Below are positions 6,139 through 13,710 of a DNA stretch of 28,075 nt, piece by piece. Numbering within the stretch: position 1 is the first letter of the stretch; each line of letters starts with the position of its first letter. Under the pieces are notes generated by a model, which did not search any database, was not told where the DNA came from, and saw only the letters and a program-made list of their open reading frames with translations. Source of the stretch: a virus; the IMG/VR virus record IMGVR_UViG_3300017739_000077, positions 1 through 28,075 of that record; one strand, written 5' to 3'. Position numbers and translations under genes: made by a program.

Positions 6139-6167
6139 TTGACCCCCCGTCTAGTTTTAGATATGTT
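6139..6167 (+). promoter_or_regulatory. Promoter-like element upstream of the RHH gene
   Basis: TTGACC (6139-6144) and TATGTT (6162-6167) are separated by 17 bases in the 73-base gap between the divergent nuclease and RHH genes. Gap position and spacing fit a sigma-70-type promoter driving the RHH gene. Confidence 0.5.
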
Positions 6168-6204
6168 GTATAAAGGGTAACACATGAAACATGAGGTGGC
6201 AAAT

Positions 6205-6345
6205 ATGAACCAGAAGAAGTGGCGGTCAGTCGCAGTATCCGTAGACCTTTACAAGGTTTTGAAGGAACGTGCGGACAAGAATGACAGAAGTGTTAGTGGT
6301 GAGCTTGCACATATTATTAAAAACGCAGATCAAGAAGCTGCTTGA
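6205..6345 (+). CDS. Ribbon-helix-helix DNA-binding protein, Arc/CopG-like (46 aa)
   Basis: A 46-residue product with the classic short layout: a basic strand (KKWRSVAVSVD) forming the DNA-contacting ribbon, helix A (LYKVLKERADKND), a turn, then helix B (RSVSGELAHIIKNADQ). Such proteins bind DNA as dimers and usually repress their own or a neighbour's promoter. GAGG lies 8 bases before ATG 6205; an in-frame ATG at 6184 (adding MKHEVAN) is possible. It is divergent from the nuclease gene, and a promoter-like -35 overlaps its stop codon. Autoregulation, or control of the replication block and the nuclease, is a reasonable inference. Confidence 0.8.
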   Translation: MNQKKWRSVAVSVDLYKVLKERADKNDRSVSGELAHIIKNADQEAA

Positions 6346-6372
6346 CATACCTCTGGGGAGTGGGTTTATACT
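6342..6372 (+). promoter_or_regulatory. Promoter-like element for the replication block
   Basis: TTGACA (6342-6347) overlaps the RHH stop codon, and TATACT lies at 6367-6372, a long 19-base spacer (TTTATA two bases earlier gives 17). An 83-base gap with a good ribosome site (AGGAG, 6416-6420) follows before the next gene. It is likely the middle-gene promoter and a candidate RHH target. Confidence 0.5.
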
Positions 6373-6428
6373 CTCCATCACGCCCGAAGGGGATAAACTT
6401 TAACGTAGAAAGTACAGGAGATTGTACG

Positions 6429-6992
6429 ATGAGCGATGTGTTTTCGCTATTTGATGAGGAAGTCGATGCCTCTAAGTTCGACAAAGTCAGCGATGAGAAA
6501 GGCAGTACTCTGTCTACTCTTATCCGTCAATCAATGGAGGTTGATCAGAAGATTGCAGAAGCAGAGCAATATCTGAAAGACCTTAAATTCCAGAAACGAA
6601 AAGTAAATGAGGAAGACATCCCGAACCTGATGCAGGAGATGGGTATGGATTCTGTAACAGTCGATGGCAACAAGGTTGCTTTACGACAGTTCGTTCATGC
6701 GCGTATTGCTGATGACAAAAAGCAGGAAGCGTTTACTTGGCTTCGTTCTATTGGCGAGGGTGACATCATTAAGAACGATGTGACAGTCTCGTTTAAATCT
6801 GGTGAAGACAACATGGCAGGGGATGTCGTTGAGGATCTTCGCAGTAAGGGTCTGGAGCCAGCACAGAAGACTCATGTCCACGCACAGACGCTGAAAGCAT
6901 GGGTAAAGAACCGCATTGAAAGCGGCAAAGAAATCGACTTCGACACGTTCGGTGTTTACGTCGGAACTGAAGCTACAATTAAGAGGAGCTAA
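6429..6992 (+). CDS. Conserved phage replication-block protein (187 aa)
   Basis: ATG 6429 is chosen because AGGAG sits 8 bases upstream. A coiled-coil-like helix (STLIRQSMEVDQKIAEAEQY, continuing to KRKVNEED) is followed by an alpha/beta part (MDSVTVDGNKVALRQFVHA, KKQEAFTWLRSIG, DIIKNDVTVSF). The C-terminus has the pattern AQTLKAWVKNRIESGKEID then FGVYVGTEATIKRS. I recognise this pattern from unnamed phage proteins that usually sit beside the single-strand-binding-type protein, as here (2 bases apart). It may be an SSB partner or a Gam-like DNA-end protein; neither is established. Confidence 0.85.
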   Translation: MSDVFSLFDEEVDASKFDKVSDEKGSTLSTLIRQSMEVDQKIAEAEQYLKDLKFQKRKVNEEDIPNLMQEMGMDSVTVDGNKVALRQFVHARIADDKKQEAFTWLRSIGEGDIIKNDVTVSFKSGEDNMAGDVVEDLRSKGLEPAQKTHVHAQTLKAWVKNRIESGKEIDFDTFGVYVGTEATIKRS

Positions 6993-6994
6993 CA

Positions 6995-7789
6995 ATGGCT
7001 GAAGCAGTAGCAAAAAAAGAAAGCACAGCAGTTGCTAATATTATGGATGACCTGTACGAAGCAGCGGGTCAGGGTATGGAAACCATTGGCGCGGAGGATA
7101 TGCAGATACCGTTTCTGCGTCTGCTCCAGCCTCTGTCCCCACAGTTAATCAAGACTGACGCGAAGTTTATTAAAGGCGCATCCGCTGGCGATATCTTCAA
7201 CACAGTTACAGGTGAGTTCTGGGATGCCGAAGACGGTGTGAGTGTACTGATGTGTGCGTACACCACAAAGTTTCTGGAGTTTCAGCTTCGTGAAACAGGC
7301 GGTGGTTTTATGGGTGAGTTGGATGCAAACAATCCAGACATCCGTAAGACTCAGCGTGTCGGGGCAAACGAGTTACTGCCAAACGGTAATGAGTTGGTAC
7401 GCTCCGCTCAGTTCCTTGTGCTTGCGTATGACGAGAACGGCATGACTACTCAGATGATCTGTGACATGAAGAAGACACAGATGAAAGTAGCGAAGCAGTG
7501 GAACACACGTCGTGCGGGTCTGAAGATTATGCACCCGACCAAGGGCTTGTTCAATCCACCAATGTGGGCTGTGCCGTGGAAGCTTACGTCCACCCAGGAA
7601 TCCAATGACAAAGGTTCGTGGTTCAATTATCAAGTTCAGCAGTTAGAGATGGAGTCCGTGCCGATGCCAGCGTTGCAAGAAGCGCGTGACTTGTACACCT
7701 CTTACAGAGCGGGTGAGATTAAGATGAGTAGTGGGGAAGAAAGTCAGACTGAAACAGTCACGACTGACGATACCGACATACCATTTTAA
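6995..7789 (+). CDS. SSB-like single-stranded DNA-binding protein (264 aa)
   Basis: The body includes MQIPFLRLLQPLSPQLI and later GLKIMHPTKGLFNPPMW and VPWKLTSTQESNDKGSW, a pattern found in phage proteins commonly called single-strand-binding. It ends in an acidic, flexible tail closing with DDTDIPF, nearly the same as the bacterial SSB tip (DDDIPF) that recruits replication and repair partners. No OB-fold motif can be proved by eye. A very good ribosome site (GAGGAG) precedes ATG 6995. A terminator follows, so the protein may be made in higher amounts than the enzymes downstream. The function call is good but inferential. Confidence 0.8.
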   Translation: MAEAVAKKESTAVANIMDDLYEAAGQGMETIGAEDMQIPFLRLLQPLSPQLIKTDAKFIKGASAGDIFNTVTGEFWDAEDGVSVLMCAYTTKFLEFQLRETGGGFMGELDANNPDIRKTQRVGANELLPNGNELVRSAQFLVLAYDENGMTTQMICDMKKTQMKVAKQWNTRRAGLKIMHPTKGLFNPPMWAVPWKLTSTQESNDKGSWFNYQVQQLEMESVPMPALQEARDLYTSYRAGEIKMSSGEESQTETVTTDDTDIPF

Positions 7790-7795
7790 CCAGTT

Positions 7796-7849
7796 GGGGG
7801 CAGGGAAAGTGCTAACTATTGCCGTTCCCTAACATCCCTGCCCTCTTTT
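7796..7849 (+). terminator. Intrinsic terminator after the SSB-like gene
   Basis: GGGCAGGGA (7798-7806) pairs perfectly with TCCCTGCCC (7835-7843), extendable by two pairs outward (to 7796 and 7845), then TTTT (7846-7849) and a pyrimidine run. The loop is long (28 nt). It may be partial, dividing high SSB expression from lower expression of the primase gene that follows. Confidence 0.65.
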
Positions 7850-7870
7850 CTCTCTTGCCCGGAGTAAGTT

Positions 7871-9403
7871 ATGAACCAAGCTGAACGGTTCATGGCAGCG
7901 TTTGAAGGCTTCAGCGCCGCACATGGACAGACACAAATATCAGATGAAAGACGAGCCGGAAAGCAAAAGGCAAAGTCATTTATCGTTCGGAAGCCATTAA
8001 CATTAGAGCTTGTGGTCGGTCACCTTGAAGGTAAGAACGGCGTGGGTTCTATTCCTATCAATGAGAATAATCAATGTAAGTTTGGTGCGCTGGATATTGA
8101 CCAGTATCCACTAGACGTTGTTGCGCTGGATAAGAAGCTTCGTGATAACAACATCCCTTGCGTGGTGTGTCGTTCGAAGTCAGGGGGTGCGCACATATTC
8201 TTTTTCTTTACAGAGTTTTTTAGCGCGGGAGTTTTTCGTGATAAAGCTACAGAGATTTCAGCGTATCTTGGATACGGTGGTTGTGAAATATTTCCAAAGC
8301 AAGAAGAGATTCTCGTCGAGCGTGGTGATGTTGGCAACTTTATTAACCTTCCGTACTTTGATGCGGAACAAACTATGCGCTATGCAATTAAAGAAGATGG
8401 CGAAGAAGCAGACCTAACAGAATTTTTGGAGTTGGTAGAAGCCAGAAAGGTTTCACCAAAGGACTTTGAAAAGCTACAGCTAGGCGAACCTGCGGACGAA
8501 TTTGATCAATGGGCACCCTGCTTGTCGCACATGTTCAGTCAGGGCATACCTGAAGGAACCCGCAACACAGTTATGTTTGCGGCGGCAGTTGGTGCAAAGA
8601 AAGAACAGCCTGAGAAGTGGAGAGAACGTCTTGAAGAAATCAACGTCAAATACTGTACACCACCTTTGCCAGCTTCTGAGATCGTTACGATACAGTCTCA
8701 GCATGAAAAGAAAGAGTATGGGTTTCCGTGTGACCAAGAACCTCTGAAGTCTTTCTGTAACAAGAGCCTGTGTAAGACCAAGGCTTGCGGGATAGGCAGT
8801 CATGTTCAGCATGTAGAAGTTACCGGGCTGTGTGTTGTTAAGTCCGAGCCGCCTGTGTGGTTCTGTGATGTAGGTGGTCGCCGTGTTGAACTGACAACCG
8901 ATGACCTGCAAACGTCTCAGCGTTTTCAGAAAGCTTGTATGGAACAGATTCACGTCATGCCGCCCATGATGAAGACGGCGGACTGGCAAGAGGTTGTGTC
9001 CATGATGATGGCGGACATGAGCGAGATAGATGTGCCAGAAGAACTTACCTACAAAGGTCAGTTTATGGACTTGCTAGAAGCGTTCTGCGATGGTCGGGTA
9101 CAAGCACAATCGTTTGAGGAGATTGCACTCGGCAAGCCCTTTTCCGATGATGAAGACGGCATGACATACTTCAAGCTAGAGGCATTGATAAAGTTCTTAC
9201 GCAATCAGAAGTTTGACAGCTACAGCCGTGGACAGATTCAGGAACGCTTGAAAGAATTAAATGATAACGGCACTGCGAATGGGCAGAAAAGTTTTAAGAC
9301 AACAAAGGGTGATTGGAAAAACGCCCGTGTGTGGTGGGTTCCTTCCTTCAATGCCGAGGTCCAAGTACCGAGTATCGAGCTTGAAAGTGAGGTACCGTTC
9401 TAA
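7871..9403 (+). CDS. Archaeo-eukaryotic-type primase with Cys cluster (510 aa)
   Basis: The N-terminal domain has the AEP signature: motif I F72-GALDID with D75 and D77 (metal binding), motif II S102-KSGGAH108 followed by hydrophobics, and a later strand (FINLPYF, 157-163). Residues about 215-283 resemble a PriCT-like helical domain. C287, C296, C301 and C306 (C-x8-C-x4-C-x4-C, FCNKSLCKTKACGIG) form a metal or Fe-S cluster candidate. The domain resembles the TOTE-type AEP group. No DnaG-like TOPRIM or DnaB-like helicase domain is fused, and helicase work may come from the UvrD-type gene directly downstream. The C-terminus, ELESEVPF, resembles an SSB tip. Confidence 0.88.
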   Translation: MNQAERFMAAFEGFSAAHGQTQISDERRAGKQKAKSFIVRKPLTLELVVGHLEGKNGVGSIPINENNQCKFGALDIDQYPLDVVALDKKLRDNNIPCVVCRSKSGGAHIFFFFTEFFSAGVFRDKATEISAYLGYGGCEIFPKQEEILVERGDVGNFINLPYFDAEQTMRYAIKEDGEEADLTEFLELVEARKVSPKDFEKLQLGEPADEFDQWAPCLSHMFSQGIPEGTRNTVMFAAAVGAKKEQPEKWRERLEEINVKYCTPPLPASEIVTIQSQHEKKEYGFPCDQEPLKSFCNKSLCKTKACGIGSHVQHVEVTGLCVVKSEPPVWFCDVGGRRVELTTDDLQTSQRFQKACMEQIHVMPPMMKTADWQEVVSMMMADMSEIDVPEELTYKGQFMDLLEAFCDGRVQAQSFEEIALGKPFSDDEDGMTYFKLEALIKFLRNQKFDSYSRGQIQERLKELNDNGTANGQKSFKTTKGDWKNARVWWVPSFNAEVQVPSIELESEVPF

Positions 9404-10917
9404 TGCAGACCACAATCTTTGGGCCTCCGGGAACAGGCAAAACAACAAAGCTTATATCTATCGTTAAGCAGGAGCTTGAAGATGGTACAAGACCAGAGGA
9501 TATAGCGTTTGTGTCCTTTAGTCGCAAAGCTGCGGACGAGGCGCGAACCCGTTCTGCATCTGCTTTAAGTATAAACCCAGATCAAATGGTTTGGTTTCGT
9601 ACACTACATTCAATGGCATTTCAGTATCTAGGACTTAATAGTCAGATGGTACTGAAAGGGAATGACTTCACGCAACTTGGCAACATACTGGGGCTAGAGT
9701 TCTCCTCCAACTCCTCTATGCGCATGGAGGATGGGCAACTCTTCTCACCGGGCAAGGGTGGGGATGCTTATCTATCCATGATCCAGTTAGCCAGGGTGCG
9801 TGGAGTCAGCCTAGAAAAGCAATACAATGACAGTGCCAACAGGCACATACACTATCAGCAACTAAAGATAGTTGCCGAGGTGCTAGAGTCCTACAAGAAG
9901 GACACTGGCAAGGTGGACTTTGTAGACATGATTGAAGACTTCATAGCACAGGGCGAAGGTCCGAGGTTGGAGGTTCTGATTGTCGACGAGGCACAAGACT
10001 TGGCCCCGCTACAGTGGCGCATGGTTCACGAGGTGTTGAAGCCCAGAGCAAAGCGTATCTATTTCGCAGGTGATGATGACCAGTGTATCTATTCTTGGAT
10101 GGGTGTTAATGTGCGTGATTTCTTGACCGCATCTGACAACAAGATAGTGTTGGACAAGTCATATCGTCTTCCGAGAAACGTGTATAACATTGCAGATTCT
10201 CTTATAAAACAAGTGGTTATAAGACAGAAAAAAGTTTGGTCACCTGTACAAGAAGCTGGTCATGTTGTCTGGCATCATGATATCATGGAGGTGGACCTAA
10301 CCAGAGGCGAGTGGCTTATCCTTGCTAGAACAAATTACATTGCCAACAAGCTATCAACAGAACTTAAAGAACAGGGCTATCTGTTCTGGCGTGAGGGTTC
10401 TGGTTGGTCCATTTCCCCAAATGTACTAACAGGAATAGAGGTCTGGCTAAAATTATGCAAAGGTTTGACAGCTACTGCGACGGAACTGAAGACGTTATCT
10501 ACCTTATTGAAATCGGATATCGTGACCAAATCTGGAAGGAAGAACCTAGCCACCCTCGACAACGAAGTACCTTACGATCTCGAAAGCATAAAAGAGAACT
10601 TTACTATCAGCGACTTGAAGCAGAAGCCTTGGCACGAAGTGTTGAAGGTAGCGGAGAAGGAGCGGATTTATATCAGTTCGGTGAGACGTATGGGGGAGAA
10701 GATCCTGACGGACAAGCCGAGGATCAAGATATCGACTATTCACAAGGCCAAGGGTGGCGAGGCGGATAACGTCGCTCTCCTTTTAGATTCCTCAAAAGCT
10801 TGCGTTGAAAGCGCAGATCGGGACGGTGAGATTCGCACGTTCTACGTCGGGCTGACTCGCGCTAAAAAAGCATTACACATTATCGAATCACAATCAAAGT
10901 ATGGGTTTTTATTATGA
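9403..10917 (+). CDS. UvrD/Rep-type superfamily 1 DNA helicase (504 aa)
   Basis: All SF1A motifs are visible: I G7-PPGTGKT14, Ia FVSFSRKAADEA (36-47), Ic RTLHSMAF (66-73), II V194-DEAQD, III FAGDDDQCIYSWMG (221-234), IV L250-DKSYRLP, V ISTIHKAKGGEADNV (443-457), VI Y481-VGLTRAK. It should unwind DNA 3' to 5' using ATP. The Walker A motif begins at residue 7, so the usual N-terminal Q-motif is absent. At 504 aa it is shorter than host UvrD (about 720 aa), with reduced 1B/2B insertions. The start overlaps the primase stop (TAATG), so the two are coupled and probably partners in fork movement. Confidence 0.95.
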   Translation: MQTTIFGPPGTGKTTKLISIVKQELEDGTRPEDIAFVSFSRKAADEARTRSASALSINPDQMVWFRTLHSMAFQYLGLNSQMVLKGNDFTQLGNILGLEFSSNSSMRMEDGQLFSPGKGGDAYLSMIQLARVRGVSLEKQYNDSANRHIHYQQLKIVAEVLESYKKDTGKVDFVDMIEDFIAQGEGPRLEVLIVDEAQDLAPLQWRMVHEVLKPRAKRIYFAGDDDQCIYSWMGVNVRDFLTASDNKIVLDKSYRLPRNVYNIADSLIKQVVIRQKKVWSPVQEAGHVVWHHDIMEVDLTRGEWLILARTNYIANKLSTELKEQGYLFWREGSGWSISPNVLTGIEVWLKLCKGLTATATELKTLSTLLKSDIVTKSGRKNLATLDNEVPYDLESIKENFTISDLKQKPWHEVLKVAEKERIYISSVRRMGEKILTDKPRIKISTIHKAKGGEADNVALLLDSSKACVESADRDGEIRTFYVGLTRAKKALHIIESQSKYGFLL

Positions 10918-11192
10918 AAGACAGAAAGTATTTTTTAGACACAGCCGAAGGTTTAATCAACGGACCGAGAGCCAAGGAGTATGGTCCAGCTAAGATGAAC
11001 CATGAACGCATAGCCAAGATATGGGGCATCATACTGAAGCGCGACATCAGTCCTGAAGAAGTGGTTGCGTGTATGGTTGGCCTGAAGCTAGCGCGTTTAG
11101 CAGAGGACATCAGCAAGGATGATTCGTGGACGGACATCATAGGTTATGCAGCGTTGGGTGGGGAGATTATCAACGATGAGACCGTGGAATAA
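10914..11192 (+). CDS. DUF6378-like phage protein (92 aa)
   Basis: The pattern FLDTAEGLINGPRAKEYGPA, then NHERIAKIWGIIL, ISPEEVVACMVGLKLARLAE and finally SWTDIIGYAALGGEI is characteristic of a widespread all-helical phage family (DUF6378, by memory). Its resemblance to MazG-like nucleotide-pyrophosphatase helices suggests nucleotide metabolism, but the acidic metal-binding pattern is not clear enough to call an enzyme. The start overlaps the helicase stop (ATGA) and it precedes the DNA polymerase, so it belongs to the replication operon. Confidence 0.85.
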   Translation: MKDRKYFLDTAEGLINGPRAKEYGPAKMNHERIAKIWGIILKRDISPEEVVACMVGLKLARLAEDISKDDSWTDIIGYAALGGEIINDETVE

Positions 11193-11442
11193 AAGACGCG
11201 GTGATTTTGTTAGAGGCAAGATTGTCAACAACAATCCAATTGTTAGATTTGTTTTTGAAGAAATGCACAAGCAGAAAATCCATGAGTGCGACTTCAGCGA
11301 AAGGGTTGGGTTCCATCGGGATACACTACGCGGCTGGCGCACAAGGTATCAGCCAAGAATTTCTGACCTTGACGCATGTCTAGATTTTCTTGGGTATAAG
11401 TTAAAGATTGTGAAAAAGGGATACGGGGAAACAAATGAGTGA
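11176..11442 (+). CDS. Helix-turn-helix DNA-binding protein, XRE-like (88 aa)
   Basis: ATG 11176 has GGGGAG upstream and lies inside the end of the previous gene. A basic N-terminus (MRPWNKRRGDFVRGK) is followed by a helix (IVRFVFEEMHKQKI), then a helix-turn-helix (CDFSERVGFHRDTLRGWRTR) and a Cro/XRE-style closing pattern (ISDLDACLDFLGYKLKIV). It likely regulates phage transcription, or marks a replication site close to the polymerase gene. The HTH call is good; the target is unknown. It overlaps the polymerase start by 8 bases. Confidence 0.8.
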   Translation: MRPWNKRRGDFVRGKIVNNNPIVRFVFEEMHKQKIHECDFSERVGFHRDTLRGWRTRYQPRISDLDACLDFLGYKLKIVKKGYGETNE

Positions 11443-13348
11443 GTATCAAATGGACATCCTAGACCTAGATGTAAAAGACGCGGCGATACAGGGCACAGAA
11501 AAGCAGTGGACCCCGCCGTCAAACTTCCCTGACCTGACAATCTATGACAGGATTGCCGTTGACTTGGAGACCAGAGACCCAAACATCAAAACCCTGGGAC
11601 CCGGATGGTGTCGGGATGACGGGTATATTATCGGCGTGGCTATAGCGGCGGGAGATTTTGTAGGGTACTTTCCAATACGGCATGAGTCAGGCGAGAAGTT
11701 CTCAGAGAAAAAGGTTTTTAACTGGCTGAAGAAACAGCTAGAGACACCTAACATTGAGAAGGTCATGCACAATGCAATGTATGATTTAGGTTGGTTGCGC
11801 TGGGCCGGGATCGAGGTCCAAGGAAAGATAATCGACACCATGATAGCCGCGCCTTTGTTGAACGAGAACCGCCTGTACTACAATCTTGACTCGCTGGCAC
11901 GGGAATATCTGGGCGAACGCAAAGACGAGAAGGTACTAAAAGCAGCGGCTAATGCATTTGGTGTTGATCCAAAGGGCGGTATGTGGAGATTACCCGCACA
12001 CTTTGTTGGTCCGTATGCTGAACAGGATGCGGCGGTGACCTTACGTCTGTGGGACAGGCTTCGTACAGACTTAGTTAAAGACGAATGCACAGGCATCTTT
12101 GACCTAGAGTCCAATCTGTTGCCTGTATTGTTAGACATGAAGACTCGTGGTGTACGGGTTGACATTGACAAAGCAGAACAGGTCCGCAAGGAATTGAAGA
12201 GTAGAGAGAATAGTTTACTTGCCGAAATAAAGGATCTTACCCAAGTCAATGTTGAGCCTTGGGTCGCCACATCTATAGCAAAGGCGTTCGACGCTGTTGG
12301 GCTGACCTACGAGAGGACAGAAAAGACGGACGCTCCTGCCTTTACAAAACAGTTTCTTGCGAATCACGAGCACCCACTTGCGCAGAAGATAGTACGATTG
12401 CGCGAGTTTAATAAAGCCAACACAACATTTATCGAAACAATTCTTGAACATTCGCATAATGGTCGAATACATTGTGACTTTAATCCTCTTCGTTCTGATG
12501 AAGGTGGTACGGTAACCGGGCGATTTTCTTCAAGCAACCCGAACCTCCAGCAAATTCCGGCAAGAGACCCAGAGATTAAAGCCATGATCCGTGGTCTGTT
12601 TATCCCTGAAGATGGTTGCAAGTGGGGGTCGTTTGACTATGCGTCACAAGAACCACGCTGGCTTGCCCACTATTGTTCTACACTAAAAGGTCATCGTCGT
12701 CACCCGCAGATAGACGGCGTGGTAGAAATGTACCAAGAGGGCAACGCTGACTTCCATCAAATGGTCGCGGACATTGCAGGTATCAGCCGTAAGCAAGCTA
12801 AGACTGTTAACCTGGGTATCATGTACGGCATGGGCCGTGGCAAGCTGGCGGGTGTGATGGATATCACAGAAGATGAAGCCAAAGAATTACTCAGCAAGTA
12901 TCACGATAAGGTACCGTTTGTTAAAGGTATCGCGGACTTTGCAACGGAGAGAGCCGGAAAGGTTGGGCACATAAGAACATGGCTGGGACGGAAATGCCGA
13001 TTTGACATGTGGCAACCAAGGTCTTACGGTTTTAGTAAGCCCTTGCCGTTAGAGCAAGCAGCCGAAGAATATGGTGGAAAAGCCGCCATTAAACGTGCCT
13101 TTACATATAAGGCACTGAACAGATTGATCCAAGGTTCCAGCGCCGACCAGACAAAAAAAGCGATGGTCGATTGCTATGCAGAGGGATTACTTCCTGTGCT
13201 TACGGTGCATGACGAACTTTGTTTCAATATCGAGAGTCAGGAACAAGCGGACCGGGTCACAGAGATAATGACAACCTGTGTTCCTAACTTAAACATTCCC
13301 TTCGAGGTTGATGCTGCAATCGTAGACAACTGGGGAGAAGTAGAGTGA
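11435..13348 (+). CDS. polA: Family A DNA polymerase with 3'-5' exonuclease (637 aa)
   Basis: This is the replicative polymerase. The exonuclease domain is intact: Exo I D43-L-E45, Exo II H112-N-x3-D117, Exo III Y194-x3-D198. The polymerase domain has TGRFSSSNPNLQQIP (361-375), motif A D401-YASQEPRW (usual form DYSQIELR), motif B R452-x3-K456-T-x-N-L460-G-x2-Y464, and motif C V591-HDE. The residue equivalent to E. coli PolI Phe762 is Leu460. In marine phage surveys Leu762 polymerases are a distinct, common class, proposed to trade speed for accuracy and to accompany slower or temperate lifestyles. No 5' nuclease domain is present. It is the last large gene of the replication operon. Confidence 0.97.
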   Translation: MSEYQMDILDLDVKDAAIQGTEKQWTPPSNFPDLTIYDRIAVDLETRDPNIKTLGPGWCRDDGYIIGVAIAAGDFVGYFPIRHESGEKFSEKKVFNWLKKQLETPNIEKVMHNAMYDLGWLRWAGIEVQGKIIDTMIAAPLLNENRLYYNLDSLAREYLGERKDEKVLKAAANAFGVDPKGGMWRLPAHFVGPYAEQDAAVTLRLWDRLRTDLVKDECTGIFDLESNLLPVLLDMKTRGVRVDIDKAEQVRKELKSRENSLLAEIKDLTQVNVEPWVATSIAKAFDAVGLTYERTEKTDAPAFTKQFLANHEHPLAQKIVRLREFNKANTTFIETILEHSHNGRIHCDFNPLRSDEGGTVTGRFSSSNPNLQQIPARDPEIKAMIRGLFIPEDGCKWGSFDYASQEPRWLAHYCSTLKGHRRHPQIDGVVEMYQEGNADFHQMVADIAGISRKQAKTVNLGIMYGMGRGKLAGVMDITEDEAKELLSKYHDKVPFVKGIADFATERAGKVGHIRTWLGRKCRFDMWQPRSYGFSKPLPLEQAAEEYGGKAAIKRAFTYKALNRLIQGSSADQTKKAMVDCYAEGLLPVLTVHDELCFNIESQEQADRVTEIMTTCVPNLNIPFEVDAAIVDNWGEVE

Positions 13349-13355
13349 GGATGAT

Positions 13356-13562
13356 ATGTTTACTGCAATAATAATTGCTTGTCATGCATTGATAGCCGAT
13401 GCATGTATGAAGCTAACAGATGACAGAGGCCCTTATCGCACAGAAGAAAGGTGTGAAGAAAGGCTACAGGAAATGGTTAAGGACACAATTCGTATTTGGT
13501 ACAAGCATGATACCCCCGTAACCATCAAAGGCGTGAAGTGTGAGAGAAGAAATGGGGCGTGA
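13356..13562 (+). CDS. Small Cys-containing protein with hydrophobic N-terminus (68 aa)
   Basis: The N-terminus MFTAIIIACHALIADACMKL is hydrophobic and may be a short signal or membrane anchor, though it lacks a positive start. The rest is charged and helical (TEERCEERLQEMVKDTIRIW), with Cys at 9, 17, 33 and 63 that could form disulfides outside the cytoplasm. GAGG lies 8 bases before the ATG. It overlaps the next gene by 11 bases. No family is recognised; an envelope-directed role is only a possibility. Confidence 0.75.
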   Translation: MFTAIIIACHALIADACMKLTDDRGPYRTEERCEERLQEMVKDTIRIWYKHDTPVTIKGVKCERRNGA

Positions 13563-13710
13563 GTGCTGGGCGTGTGGTGCCGATTTAATTTGGGGCGGCG
13601 ATCACGACGAGGAAGATGCCGATGGCGTGGAGTATATTGCGTCGAACCTGTCGTGTAGCAAGTGTGATGCGTTTTATCTGGTATATTTGCCGCTAGAAAA
13701 GGAAGAATAG
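13552..13710 (+). CDS. Zinc-ribbon micro-protein of the ECWACG type (52 aa)
   Basis: The sequence begins MGRECWACGADLIWGGDHD, with C5-x2-C8, and ends with a second pair (LSCSKCDAFYLVYLP). This is a clean four-Cys zinc ribbon with an acidic insert. I recognise the CWACG/IWGGDHD pattern from small proteins of marine phages, usually near DNA polymerase or in the late-early region. It could be a small transcription or translation modifier. The gene overlaps its predecessor by 11 bases, and the next gene starts immediately after it. Confidence 0.8.
   Translation: MGRECWACGADLIWGGDHDEEDADGVEYIASNLSCSKCDAFYLVYLPLEKEE

Noticed and set aside
8480-8989. Minus-strand open frame of 169 codons inside the primase gene
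   Set aside because: Overlaps the conserved primase Cys-cluster region antisense; no start signal or family pattern.
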